Shown: positions 43,252-52,155 of the stretch, in pieces
Position numbering within the stretch: position 1 is the first letter of the stretch
Layout of the letters: each line of letters begins with the position of its first letter
Assembly: GCA_016710645.1 (NCBI GenBank)
Contig: JADJVI010000050.1
Coordinates: 1-64,000, forward strand
DNA: 64,000 nt
From: Actinomycetales bacterium
Lineage (GTDB): Bacteria > Actinomycetota > Actinomycetes > Actinomycetales > Dermatophilaceae
Direction of reading: 5' to 3'
Made by a program: the position numbers and the translations under genes
The notes under the pieces: model-generated
What the model was told of the DNA's origin: nothing
Seen by the model: only the letters and a program-made list of their open reading frames with translations
Database searches by the model: none

Positions 43252-43746
43252 ATGTCCCAACAGTCCGTCCCGGAACCGTCCTTCGACACCCCCCTCTCGA
43301 CCGCCGCCGAGCGCGCCGCGTCCGGAGCCGCCGACCGGGCGCTGGAGCACATCTACGTCCTGCTCAAGACGCTCTTCACCGTGGCGCCGATCGTCTTCGG
43401 GCTGGACAAGTTCGCCAATGTGCTCACCCAATGGGACGGCTATCTCGCCCCGTGGATCAACAACATCGTGCCCGGGACTGCTACTCAAGCGATGTATGCC
43501 GTCGGCGTCATCGAGATCGTCGCTGGTGTCCTCGTGGCCATCCGGCCGCGCATCGGCTCGTTGGTCGTCGCCGCGTGGCTGGGCGGAATCATCGTCAACC
43601 TGCTCACCTACTCCGGCTTCTACGACGTCGCGCTGCGCGATGCGGGCTTGTTGGTCGCGGCCCTGTGCCTCTACGTCGCGGCCACCGCCCACGATGCCGT
43701 TGCCGGTGCTGGGCGCGCCCGCGCCAATGCCCGGGGCACCTGGTGA
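43252..43746 (+). CDS. DoxX-like membrane protein
   Basis: A 164-residue protein with four helices (about residues 37-55, 75-95, 102-120, 128-145). It has Phe-Gly-Leu-Asp-Lys-Phe near 48 and an internal Gly-Val-Ile-Glu-Ile-Val-Ala-Gly helix typical of the DoxX/DUF4260-like group. An AGGAGG site lies nine bases before ATG 43252. It is first in a run with AhpD, DUF488 and the Arr-like gene, which suggests a thiol/oxidative-stress operon. Confidence 0.78.
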   Translation: MSQQSVPEPSFDTPLSTAAERAASGAADRALEHIYVLLKTLFTVAPIVFGLDKFANVLTQWDGYLAPWINNIVPGTATQAMYAVGVIEIVAGVLVAIRPRIGSLVVAAWLGGIIVNLLTYSGFYDVALRDAGLLVAALCLYVAATAHDAVAGAGRARANARGTW

Positions 43747-43770
43747 TCCCGACGCGATAGGAGAATCGAG

Positions 43771-44289
43771 ATGTCCGACAGCCCCTATCCCCGAGTCACC
43801 CCGCAGTTGCACGGCCGGCGGGTGGCCCTCGCGCCGCATATCCACGCGGCCTTCGAGGCCTTCAGCGCGGCGGTCTTTGCTGACGGCGCCCTCGACGAAC
43901 GCACCAAGCAACTCATTGCGGTCGCCGTCGCGCACACGACGCAGTGCCCCTACTGCATCACCGGTCACACCACACTCGCTCACCGGGCCGGCGCCACGGA
44001 CGAGCAGGTGATGGAGGCGATCTGGGTCGCGGCCGAGATGCGCGCCGGGGGCGCTTACGCCCACTCCGTGCTCGCGATCACGGCCCTGGACCGCGCAGCC
44101 CCCACAGCAGCCCGTGAGGATCGCCCTCGTGCGGACACTCCTGCGGATGACGCCCCTGCGGATGGCACCCCTGGGGGCGGGGATGCCCGTCGTGACACCT
44201 CCGATGGCGCTGGGTTCAACGAGCAGCGCGCGATCTCCCGCGAGATCTGGGAGGGCGGCCCGGTCTATCCTCCACGCACCGGGGGCTGA
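43771..44289 (+). CDS. AhpD/carboxymuconolactone decarboxylase-like protein
   Basis: A 172-residue protein. The AhpD-type core has Lys-Gln-Leu-Ile-Ala-Val-Ala-Val-Ala-His near residue 46 and the redox centre Cys-Pro-Tyr-Cys-Ile-Thr-Gly-His near 59. Such proteins reduce peroxidase partners or have decarboxylase activity. A low-complexity Asp/Ala/Gly-rich linker (near 118-145, from tandem CCTGCGGATG-like DNA) separates the core from a conserved-looking C-terminus (Ala-Ile-Ser-Arg-Glu-Ile-Trp-Glu-Gly-Gly). It follows the DoxX-like gene by 24 bases. Confidence 0.85.
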   Translation: MSDSPYPRVTPQLHGRRVALAPHIHAAFEAFSAAVFADGALDERTKQLIAVAVAHTTQCPYCITGHTTLAHRAGATDEQVMEAIWVAAEMRAGGAYAHSVLAITALDRAAPTAAREDRPRADTPADDAPADGTPGGGDARRDTSDGAGFNEQRAISREIWEGGPVYPPRTGG

Positions 44290-44293
44290 CGGT

Positions 44294-44662
44294 ATGCCGG
44301 GCAGCTCACCGGTGCGGGTGGCCCGGGTCTATGACCCGCCCGATCCCACAGCCGGTCAGCGCGTGCTCGTCGACCGGCTGTGGCCACGCGGACTTTCCAA
44401 GCAACGCGCCGCCCTGACGCTGTGGTGCAAGGAGGTGGCCCCGTCCACGGAGTTGCGCCGCTGGTATGCCCACGACCCCGCGAAGTTCACCGAGTTCGCG
44501 ACGCGATATCGATCCGAACTCCGCGACGACACTCACGCGGCCGCGCTCGCGGGGATCCGGCAACTCATGACCACCGGACCGATCGTCCTGCTCACCGCAT
44601 CGCGTCGTAGCGACCTCAGCGAGGCGGCCGTTCTCGAGTCGATCCTGAGCGGCACGCCATGA
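44294..44662 (+). CDS. DUF488 family protein (short type)
   Basis: A 122-residue soluble protein of the DUF488 family: Val-Arg-Val-Ala-Arg-Val-Tyr near residue 8, Val-Asp-Arg-Leu-Trp-Pro-Arg-Gly near 26, Glu-Val-Ala-Pro-Ser near 47, and Leu-Arg-Arg-Trp-Tyr near 54. No function is established. The start ATG lies in a dispersed-motif copy (GGTATGCCG) four bases after the AhpD stop. The stop overlaps the next gene by four bases. Confidence 0.88.
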   Translation: MPGSSPVRVARVYDPPDPTAGQRVLVDRLWPRGLSKQRAALTLWCKEVAPSTELRRWYAHDPAKFTEFATRYRSELRDDTHAAALAGIRQLMTTGPIVLLTASRRSDLSEAAVLESILSGTP

Positions 44663-45105
44663 GATCGACGGCCTCACACTCCGCGTCCAGCTCCGCGCCC
44701 AGATCAGTGCCCAGATCAGTGCTGGGTCCGGCGCCCGGCCCGTTCTTCTTCGGCAGCAAGGCCGACCTGGCCATCGGCGCCGTCATCAGCTCCGACCAGG
44801 TGACCGACCCCACGTTCGGCGGCGGCACGGCATACCTGCACTTCACGACGGCTTTGGACCTTGCGACCTGGCGGGCGCAGCTGCTTCCGGGCGAGGAACC
44901 CGGCCGCGTCTATCGGGTCGTGCCGACCGGGCCGTTCGCGGCCGTGGCCATCGGGTCGAGGAGCGGACACGCGCCGTGGACGGCATACCCGTGGTACCGG
45001 ACCACCGAGCCGGTGCGGGTGACCGCCGAGATCCTGGAGTGGGAGCCGCATCCGGAGTCGCGGATCGAGGGACTACGCGATCACCTGGCCGGCACCTCGC
45101 TCTGA
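44659..45105 (+). CDS. Arr-like (rifampin ADP-ribosyltransferase family) protein, altered active site
   Basis: A 148-residue protein resembling Arr: Phe-Gly-Ser-Lys-Ala-Asp-Leu near residue 31, Tyr-Leu-His-Phe-Thr-Thr-Ala-Leu-Asp near 59, Gly-Arg-Val-Tyr-Arg-Val-Val-Pro-Thr-Gly-Pro near 82, and Pro-Val-Arg-Val-Thr-Ala-Glu near 120. In true Arr enzymes the first motif is Tyr-His-Gly-Thr-Lys with a His that binds NAD+. Here Phe replaces that His, so rifampin inactivation is doubtful. A Ser/Pro-rich N-terminal 25 residues is extra. It is coupled to DUF488 and overlaps the convergent DUF4386 gene by 25 bases. Confidence 0.75.
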   Translation: MRSTASHSASSSAPRSVPRSVLGPAPGPFFFGSKADLAIGAVISSDQVTDPTFGGGTAYLHFTTALDLATWRAQLLPGEEPGRVYRVVPTGPFAAVAIGSRSGHAPWTAYPWYRTTEPVRVTAEILEWEPHPESRIEGLRDHLAGTSL

Positions 45106-45797
45106 GCCACTCGCAGCGATTCGGCAGCAGGTGCCATCGGGATGCGGCGGAAGCCTTTGACGAGGAGGTAGACACCGAGGGAGAACTCCCAGGCGGCGAT
45201 GGGCAGGGCCGCGAGCAGAGTCCAGGTAGAGACCTGCGCGATGACGCCGAAGAAGCTCAACACGACGGCTGTGAGGTGGATGGGGGCGCCGACGAGGCCG
45301 ATGAGCGGGATGGCTCGGGCAACCAGACCGGAGCGGACGAGCAGGGTCCCGAGCAGCAGAGCGTTGAGCGCCGGCATGAGGCTCTGACCCAGCAGGAAGG
45401 CCCAGTTGTAGGTCGAGACAAGGGAGTCACCCATGACCACCAGGGCCGCGGAATCCGTTGCGCCAGAGCCGGATCGGTGCAGGGAGACGAGCGACATGAT
45501 GGCGGTGACCCCGGTGAAGATCATCGCTGCTTCCAACACGCGCGCGGCGACGAAGCCGAGGGCGAGCTGCTCGCCATGTCGCCGGACCACGGGGTAGAGG
45601 GTCACGGCGGTGCCGATACCGGCCAGCCCAACCACCACCTCGAGAAAGCCGCCGAGGACTGCTCCCGAGTCGCCGCCGAGGCCAGTGGTGAACCCGCGGG
45701 TCTTGGCGTCGGCGTAGAGCGTGAGGGTGGGGATCGACACGAACGTGACGAGGTAGAACAGGCCGGCTATGAGGGCCGTGCGGCGGGTGGGGGTCAT
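45081..45797 (-). CDS. DUF4386 membrane protein
   Basis: A 238-residue protein with about six helices and the DUF4386 pattern: Ala-Gly-Leu-Phe-Tyr-Leu-Val-Thr-Phe near residue 10, Gly-Phe-Val-Ala-Ala-Arg-Val-Leu-Glu-Ala near 82, and Pro-Leu-Ile-Gly-Leu-Val-Gly-Ala-Pro near 165. The role is unknown; these genes are often controlled by an adjacent TetR. Twin operator palindromes lie in the shared upstream region. A 36-base piece of this gene is found in the scar at 39924. Confidence 0.85.
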   Translation of the reverse strand: MTPTRRTALIAGLFYLVTFVSIPTLTLYADAKTRGFTTGLGGDSGAVLGGFLEVVVGLAGIGTAVTLYPVVRRHGEQLALGFVAARVLEAAMIFTGVTAIMSLVSLHRSGSGATDSAALVVMGDSLVSTYNWAFLLGQSLMPALNALLLGTLLVRSGLVARAIPLIGLVGAPIHLTAVVLSFFGVIAQVSTWTLLAALPIAAWEFSLGVYLLVKGFRRIPMAPAAESLRVAQSEVPAR

Positions 45798-45832
45798 GGG
45801 CGAGCTCCAGACGGGATCTGCAGGGATGGAGA

Positions 45833-45883
45833 GTGTACGGCGTACACCTCAGGTGCAGATGACGGTACGTGTACGCTGTACAC
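45833..45883. promoter_or_regulatory. Twin TetR operators
   Basis: GTGTACGGCGTACAC (45833-45847) is a perfect palindrome around one centre base. GTGTACGCTGTACAC (45869-45883) has 6-bp perfect arms. Their centres are 36 bases apart, in the divergent gap between DUF4386 and TetR. They almost certainly bind the adjacent regulator. Confidence 0.78.
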
Positions 45884-45913
45884 CCGTCAAGTGGATCCGG
45901 AAGAGTGAGCGCC

Positions 45914-46633
45914 GTGAATAGTCACACCGCACCCGAGCGGACCCCGCTGCGCCGGACGGCCGTGTTGCAGGCGGCCGTCGAGTTGGCTGATCGCGTCGGC
46001 CTCGCCGAGGTGAGCATGCGCACCCTCGCCCGGACCCTCGGGGTCGTGCCGATGGCGCTCTACAAACACGTCGCCAACAAGGACGAACTCCTCGGCGGCA
46101 TGGTCGACGCCGTCATCGCCGAGATCCCGCCTGCACCCACCGACACCGACTGGCACACCGCGACCCGAGCGCGCATCCTCGACGCCCGCAGGGTCATGCT
46201 CGCCCACCCCTGGGCCTCTGCGCTCCTGGCGACCCGCAGCCAACCCGGCCCCGCGGCATTGGGCTACCTCGACTCGGTCATTGCCACCTTCACGACGGGC
46301 GGGTTCCCTCCGACGCTGACCCATCAGGTGATGCACACCCTCGGCAGCCGGGTATGGGGGTTCAACCTCGAGGCCTTCCCCAGCCCGCCGCCTCCGTCAC
46401 TGGACCCTGCCGAGGCCGCCGATCCTGCCGCCCTCGCGGCGCAAGCCGAGATGTTCCGGCAGCTCGCGACGGCATACCCGCATGTCGCCCAGATCGCCGC
46501 GGCCGCCCGACACGACCCCACTGGCATCGTGGGGCCGGGTTGCGACGACCAGGCCGAGTTCGAGTTCGGCCTCGACCTGCTGCTCGACGGCTTTCGCCGC
46601 CTGCTCGCCGACGCTCGGACCCACACCGACTGA
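45914..46633 (+). CDS. TetR-family transcriptional regulator
   Basis: A 239-residue repressor. The N-terminal helix-turn-helix (about 15-60) has Ala-Val-Glu-Leu-Ala-Asp-Arg-Val-Gly-Leu and Thr-Leu-Ala-Arg-Thr-Leu-Gly-Val-Val-Pro-Met-Ala-Leu-Tyr-Lys-His-Val. The C-terminal ligand-binding part resembles the TetR_C class. GTG 45914 was preferred because GGAAGAG lies at good spacing; GTG 45905 is possible. It is divergent from DUF4386 with twin operators between, so it should autoregulate and control that gene. Its residues 157-190 region is duplicated in the scar at 39958-40060. Confidence 0.92.
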   Translation: MNSHTAPERTPLRRTAVLQAAVELADRVGLAEVSMRTLARTLGVVPMALYKHVANKDELLGGMVDAVIAEIPPAPTDTDWHTATRARILDARRVMLAHPWASALLATRSQPGPAALGYLDSVIATFTTGGFPPTLTHQVMHTLGSRVWGFNLEAFPSPPPPSLDPAEAADPAALAAQAEMFRQLATAYPHVAQIAAAARHDPTGIVGPGCDDQAEFEFGLDLLLDGFRRLLADARTHTD

Positions 46634-46731
46634 CCAGCGCCGGTATGCCGTGCAAGGCGGTGCTATGGATCCGGCGGCGCATCGGGCCCCACCGGCATAC
46701 CGGCTCTTCCCGTATTTCCTTGCAACAGAAG

Positions 46732-46769
46732 CAGACTCGGCCCACCCCCGAAGGGGCGGGCCGAGTCTG
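46732..46769. terminator. Strong bidirectional stem-loop terminator
   Basis: A 17-base arm starting CAGACTCGGCCCA (46732-46748) pairs with 46753-46769, 16 of 17 positions, with loop CGAA. It sits 19 bases beyond the surface-protein stop and about 100 bases beyond the TetR stop, between convergent genes. GTCAG iterations follow at 46770-46784. An inverted pair of the dispersed motif lies at 46641-46650 and 46693-46702. Confidence 0.8.
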
Positions 46770-46787
46770 GTCAGGTCAGGTCAGGAC

Positions 46788-49700
46788 TCAGCCGACCTGC
46801 TCCGACTCCTGCTCCTTGCGGCGGCGAGCTGCCAGGAGTAGCAGTCCGCCGACGGCGATCAACCCCGCCGCGCCGGCCGCGATCCCGCCGACCTCGGCAC
46901 CGGTGTGCGGCAGCGGAGCCGCCTGGTAGTAGCCGAAGTTGCGGTCGACGACGTTGGCCTGGTTGACCATCGCCACGTCCTTGACCCGGTCCGGCTCGGT
47001 CGTCGGCGTCCATCCGGCCAACGATGCGCCCTCGATGACCCGCACGATGTAGGACCCGTTCGCGACGTTCTTGAACACGTAGGGGCTGTGCGTGGTCTGG
47101 GTGTCCAGGACCTTGCCCGTGGCTGCATCAACCAGCTCGACATCGACCAGGCTGATGTCGGGCTCGCCGCCGTTGAGCACCGTGTCGCGGTTCAGGTCGT
47201 TGAAGACATGGCCCGTGATGGTCGCAGTCGCGGCGTCGATGTAGTCCGGAATCCCGTCACCGTCGGTGTCGGTGGTCCCTTCGGTCTGGTCAGGCAGACC
47301 GTCGTTGTCGGAGTCGACATCCTGGAAGTCCGGGGTGCCGTCGCCGTCGGTGTCGACCGGCTTGGTCGGGTCGGAGCCCGCCTCGACCTGGTCCGGGATG
47401 CCGTCCCCGTCGGAGTCGGTGTCGAGGTAGTCCGGGGTGCCATCGCCATCGGTGTCGACCGGGTTGGTCGGGTCACCGACTTCAACAACATCCGGTATGC
47501 CGTCCCCGTCACTGTCCGCCGGGTAGGGCTTCGTGGCGGTCGCGGTCCCGGTGTTGCCGGCAGCATCGGTCGTCGACACCGAACCGTCCACCGTCGTGTC
47601 GGGGTCCTGGAGCAGGTCCGACGTCGCGACGGGGATCGAGAAGGTGCCATCAGCGGCGACCGTGCCGGTGTAGGTGACGCCGTTGACCGTCAAGGTCACC
47701 GTGTCCCCGGCCTTGAACTCTCCGCTCACCGTGCCGGTGATGTCGACGGTCGGCCCCTCAAGGGCGGGGACCGGGTCGATGACCAGGGCGACGACCGGAG
47801 CGGTCTTGTCGATGGTGACCGTCACCGGAGCCGACGGCGTGCTGTTACCAGCCGGGTCGGTCTCGGTCGCCACGATCGTGTGCGCACCCTCCGAGCTGAT
47901 TGGCGTCGCCAACGTGCACGACCACGTACCGTCCGCAGCCACCGTCACCGGCGCATTGGTGCACGCCACCGGGGTGCCATCGACCGTGACCTGCGTGATC
48001 GTGTCACCCGCAGTCCCAGTGCCCGACACCGTCGTCACATCCTGGTTCGTCACCGAACCAGGCACCGGACCCGTCACCACCGGAGCAACCGGAGCGGTCT
48101 TGTCGATGGTCACCGTCACCGGAGCCGACGGCGTGCTGTTCCCAGCCGGGTCGGTCTCGGTCGCCACGATCGTGTGCGCACCCTCCGAGCTGATTGGCGT
48201 CGCCAACGTGCACGACCACGTGCCATCCGCAGCCACCGTCACCGGCGCATTGGTGCACGCCACCGGGGTGCCATCGACCGTGACCTGCGTGATCGTGTCA
48301 CCCGCAGTGCCGGTACCCGACACCGTCGTCACATCCTGGTTCGTCACCGAACCAGGCACCGGACCCGTCACCACCGGAGCAACCGGAGCGGTCTTGTCGA
48401 TGGTCACCGTCACCGGAGCCGACGGCGTGCTGTTCCCAGCCGGGTCGGTCTCGGTCGCCACGATCGTGTGCGCACCCTCCGAGCTGATTGGCGTCGCCAA
48501 CGTGCACGACCACGTGCCATCCGCAGCCACCGTCACCGGCGCATTGGTGCACGCCACCGCGGTGCCATCGACCGTGACCTGCGTGATCGTGTCACCCGCA
48601 GTCCCAGTGCCCGACACCGTCGTCACATCCTGGTTCGTCACCGAACCAGGCACCGGACCCGTGACCACCGGAGCAACCGGAGCCGTCGTGTCCACCGCGT
48701 AGGTCTTCGTCGAGGTGGCCGTGCCCGGGTTGCCAGCAGCGTCCGTCGTCGACACCGACGCGTCGACCGTGGTGTCCGGGTCAGCAGCCAACGCACTGCC
48801 AGGAACCGAGATCGAGAACGTGCCATCCGCAGCAACGGTCCCGGTGTAATCGGTCCCGTTCACGGTGATCGTGACCGTGTCACCCGCGAGGAACTCGCCC
48901 GTCACCGTGCCGGTGATGGCGATGTCCTGGCCAGCTTCGGCAGCGTTCAACACGTTGTCCGCCGTCACGTCGTCGACGGTGATCGTCATCGCCGGAGCCG
49001 TCGTGTCCACCGTGTACGGCTTGGTCGAGGTGGCCGTGCCGGTGTTGCCGGCAGCGTCCGTGGACGAGACCGACGCGTCCACGGTCGTGTCCGGGTCAGC
49101 AGCAAGCGCCGAACCAGGAACCGAGATCGAGAACGTGCCATCCGCAGCAACCGTCCCCGTGTAGTCCGTGCCGTTCACCGTCAAGGTCACGGTGTCACCC
49201 GCGAGGAACTCGCCCGTGACGGTGCCGGTGATCGCCACGTCAGCGCCAGCCTCGGCAGCGTTCAACACGTTGTCCGCCGTCACGTCGTTGACCGTGATCG
49301 TCATCGCCGGAGCGGCCGTGTCCACCGTGTACGTCTTGGTCGAGGTGGCCGTACCGGTGTTACCAGCAGCGTCCGTGGATGAAACCGACGCGTCGACCGT
49401 GGTGTCGGGGTCAGCAGCAAGAGCTGAACCCGGCACGCTGATCGAGAAGGTCCCGTCAGCAGCAACCGTGCCGGTGTAGTCCGTGCCGTTCACCGTCAAG
49501 GTCACGGTGTCACCCGCGAGGAACTCGCCCGTGACGGTGCCGGTGATCGCCACGTCAGCGCCAGCCTCGGCAGCGTTCAACACGTTGTCAGCCGTCACGT
49601 CGTTGACGGTGATCGTCATCGCCGGAGCCGTGGTGTCCACCGTGTACGTCTTGGTGCCCGTCGCGGTGCCGGTGTTACCGGCAGCGTCCGTGGACGAGAC

Positions 49701-50753
49701 CGACGCGTCGACCGTGGTGTCCGGGTCAGCAGCAAGCGCCGAACCAGGAACCGAGATCGAGAACGTGCCATCCGCAGCAACCGTCCCCGTGTAGTCCGTG
49801 CCGTTCACCGTCAAGGTCACGGTGTCGCCGGTCTTGAACTCGCCGGTCACCGTGCCGGTGATCGCCACGTCAGCACCCGCCTCGGCAGCGTTCAACACGT
49901 TGTCAGCCGTCACGTCGTTGACCGTGATCGTCATCGCCGGAGCCGTCGTGTCCACCGTGTACGTCTTGGTCGACGTGGCCGTGCCGGTGTTGCCGGCAGC
50001 GTCCGTGGACGAGACCGACGCGTCCACGGTCGTGTCCGGGTCAGCAGCAAGAGCCGAACCCGGCACGCTGATCGAGAAGGTCCCGTCAGCAGCAACCGTG
50101 CCGGTGTAGTCCGTGCCGTTCACCGTCAGAGTGACGGTGTCGCCGGTCTTGAACTCGCCCGTGACGGTGCCGGTGATCGCCACGTCAGCGCCAGCCTCGG
50201 CAGCGTTCAACACGTTGTCAGCCGTGACGTCGTTGACGGTGATCGTCATCGCCGGAGCCGTGGTGTCCACCGTGTACGGCTTGGTCGAGGTGGCCGTGCC
50301 GGTGTTACCGGCAGCGTCCGTGGACGAGACCGACGCGTCGACCGTGGTGTCCGGGTCAGCAGCAAGAGCTGAACCCGGCACGCTGATCGAGAAGGTCCCG
50401 TCAGCAGCAACCGTGCCGGTGTAGTCCGTGCCGTTCACCGTCAGAGTGACGGTGTCGCCGGTCTTGAACTCGCCGGTCACGGTGCCGGTGATCGCCACGT
50501 CAGCGCCAGCCTCGGCAGCGTTCAACACGTTGTCCGCCGTCACGTCGTTGACCGTGATCGTCATCGCCGGAGCCGTCGTGTCCACCGTGTAGGTCTTGGT
50601 GCCCGTCGCGGTGCCGGTGTTACCGGCAGCGTCCGTGGACGAGACCGACGCGTCGACCGTCGTGTCGGGGTCAGCAGCAAGAGCCGAACCCGGCACCCTG
50701 ATCGAGAAGGTCCCGTCAGCAGCAACCGTCCCGGTGTAGTCCGTGCCGTTCAC
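46788..50753 (-). CDS. LPXTG-anchored surface protein, C-terminal part
   Basis: The C-terminal 1,321-residue segment of the giant surface protein begun at 56313; one extra base near 50759 separates the two parts. It holds the remaining 315-bp Ig-like repeats (six and a fraction), three 98-residue repeats (47808-48690), one further Ig-like unit, and a calcium-binding TSP3-type block rich in Asp-Xaa-Asp-Gly-Asp-Gly (47215-47520). An SdrD-B/CnaB-like domain follows (about 46930-47215). Last comes the sortase signal Leu-Pro-His-Thr-Gly (46899-46913) with a hydrophobic helix and an Arg-Arg-Arg-Lys tail. It is thus covalently attached to peptidoglycan. No sortase gene is in the window. The ATG-like start at 50753 is only the frame's first Met, not a true start. 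Confidence 0.85.
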   Translation of the reverse strand: MNGTDYTGTVAADGTFSIRVPGSALAADPDTTVDASVSSTDAAGNTGTATGTKTYTVDTTAPAMTITVNDVTADNVLNAAEAGADVAITGTVTGEFKTGDTVTLTVNGTDYTGTVAADGTFSISVPGSALAADPDTTVDASVSSTDAAGNTGTATSTKPYTVDTTAPAMTITVNDVTADNVLNAAEAGADVAITGTVTGEFKTGDTVTLTVNGTDYTGTVAADGTFSISVPGSALAADPDTTVDASVSSTDAAGNTGTATSTKTYTVDTTAPAMTITVNDVTADNVLNAAEAGADVAITGTVTGEFKTGDTVTLTVNGTDYTGTVAADGTFSISVPGSALAADPDTTVDASVSSTDAAGNTGTATGTKTYTVDTTAPAMTITVNDVTADNVLNAAEAGADVAITGTVTGEFLAGDTVTLTVNGTDYTGTVAADGTFSISVPGSALAADPDTTVDASVSSTDAAGNTGTATSTKTYTVDTAAPAMTITVNDVTADNVLNAAEAGADVAITGTVTGEFLAGDTVTLTVNGTDYTGTVAADGTFSISVPGSALAADPDTTVDASVSSTDAAGNTGTATSTKPYTVDTTAPAMTITVDDVTADNVLNAAEAGQDIAITGTVTGEFLAGDTVTITVNGTDYTGTVAADGTFSISVPGSALAADPDTTVDASVSTTDAAGNPGTATSTKTYAVDTTAPVAPVVTGPVPGSVTNQDVTTVSGTGTAGDTITQVTVDGTAVACTNAPVTVAADGTWSCTLATPISSEGAHTIVATETDPAGNSTPSAPVTVTIDKTAPVAPVVTGPVPGSVTNQDVTTVSGTGTAGDTITQVTVDGTPVACTNAPVTVAADGTWSCTLATPISSEGAHTIVATETDPAGNSTPSAPVTVTIDKTAPVAPVVTGPVPGSVTNQDVTTVSGTGTAGDTITQVTVDGTPVACTNAPVTVAADGTWSCTLATPISSEGAHTIVATETDPAGNSTPSAPVTVTIDKTAPVVALVIDPVPALEGPTVDITGTVSGEFKAGDTVTLTVNGVTYTGTVAADGTFSIPVATSDLLQDPDTTVDGSVSTTDAAGNTGTATATKPYPADSDGDGIPDVVEVGDPTNPVDTDGDGTPDYLDTDSDGDGIPDQVEAGSDPTKPVDTDGDGTPDFQDVDSDNDGLPDQTEGTTDTDGDGIPDYIDAATATITGHVFNDLNRDTVLNGGEPDISLVDVELVDAATGKVLDTQTTHSPYVFKNVANGSYIVRVIEGASLAGWTPTTEPDRVKDVAMVNQANVVDRNFGYYQAAPLPHTGAEVGGIAAGAAGLIAVGGLLLLAARRRKEQESEQVG
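47808..48690. repeat. Three 294-bp tandem repeats
   Basis: Three copies of a 98-residue Ig-like module (Thr-Ala-Pro-Val-Ala-Pro-Val-Val-Thr-Gly-Pro to Val-Thr-Ile-Asp-Lys) with almost no base differences, inside the surface-protein gene. Each has two Cys residues that could form a disulfide. Confidence 0.85.
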
Positions 50754-52155
50754 CGTCAGAGGTCACGGTGTCGCCGGTCTTGAACTCGCCCGTCACGGTG
50801 CCGGTGATCGCCACGTCAGCGCCAGCCTCGGCAGCGTTCAACACGTTGTCCGCCGTCACGTCGTTGACCGTGATCGTCATCGCCGGAGCCGTCGTGTCCA
50901 CCGTGTACGTCTTGGTGCCCGTCGCGGTGCCGGTGTTACCGGCAGCGTCCGTGGACGACACCGACGCGTCGACCGTGGTGTCGGGGTCAGCAGCAAGAGC
51001 TGAACCCGGCACGCTGATCGAGAAGGTCCCGTCAGCAGCAACCGTGCCGGTGTAGTCCGTGCCGTTCACCGTCAGAGTGACGGTGTCGCCGGTCTTGAAC
51101 TCGCCGGTCACCGTGCCGGTGATCGCCACGTCAGCACCCGCCTCGGCAGCGTTCAACACGTTGTCAGCCGTGACGTCGTTGACGGTGATCGTCATCGCCG
51201 GAGCCGTCGTGTCCACCGTGTACGTCTTGGTCGACGTGGCCGTGCCCGTGTTGCCGGCAGCGTCCGTCGACGACACCGACGCGTCCACGGTCGTGTCCGG
51301 GTCAGCAGCAAGAGCCGAACCAGGAACCGAGATCGAGAACGTGCCATCCGCAGCAACCGTCCCCGTGTAGTCCGTGCCGTTCACCGTCAAGGTCACGGTG
51401 TCACCAGCGGTGAAGTCACCACCGACAGTGCCCGTGATCGCCACGTCAGCACCCGCCTCGGCAGCGTTCAACACGTTGTCCGCCGTCACGTCGTTGACCG
51501 TGATCGTCATCGCCGGAGCCGCCGTGTCCACGGCATACAGCTTGGTCGCCGTCGCGGTGCCGGTGTTACCGGCAGCGTCCGTGGACGACACCGACGCGTC
51601 GACCGTGGTGTCGGGGTCAGCAGCAAGAGCCGAACCCGGCACGCTGATCGAGAACGTGCCATCAGCAGCAACGGTCCCGGTGTAGTCCGTGCCGTTCACC
51701 GTCAGAGTGACGGTGTCGCCGGTCTTGAACTCACCGGTCACCGTGCCGGTGATCGCCACGTCAGCACCCGCCTCGACAGCGTTCAACACGTTGTCAGCCG
51801 TCACGTCGTTGACCGTGATCGTCGGCACCGGACCCGCCGTGTCCACGGCATACACCTTGGTCGCCGTCGCGGAACCCGCGTTGCCCGCGGCGTCCGTCGT
51901 CGACACCGAGGCATCCACCGTCGTGTCCGGGTCAGCAGCAAGCTCCGAGCCGGGCACCTCGATGGCGAAGATCCCGTCGGCGCCGACGGTGCCTGTGTAG
52001 GCCACGCCGTTGACGGTCAGGGTCACCGTGTCACCGGCGACGAATTCACCCGACACCGTGCCGGTGACGACCACATTGCCGCCCGCTTCGGCAGCGTTGA
52101 GCATGTTGTCCGCCGTCACCGGGTCGACCACCAACGACACCACTGGAGGCGTCGT
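48690..52155. repeat. Eleven 315-bp tandem repeats
   Basis: Eleven head-to-tail units of 315 bases (105 residues, Ig-like), 3,466 bases in all: exactly 11 x 315 plus the one extra base near 50759. The unit start CCGTTCAC recurs at 48856, 49171, 49486, 49801, 50116, 50431, 50746, 51062, 51377 and 51692. The middle units are nearly identical in DNA; the outer ones are more diverged, which suggests recent expansion from the centre. Confidence 0.9.

Noticed and set aside
47674..51685. Long open frames on the plus strand across the surface-protein repeats
   Set aside because: They repeat every 315 or 294 bases as mirror images of the minus-strand protein and have only low-complexity Val/Thr/Pro content. 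They are antisense shadows.
48690..52155. CRISPR-like regular spacing
   Set aside because: The period is 315 bases with no short repeat/unique spacer pattern. These are protein-coding tandem domains.
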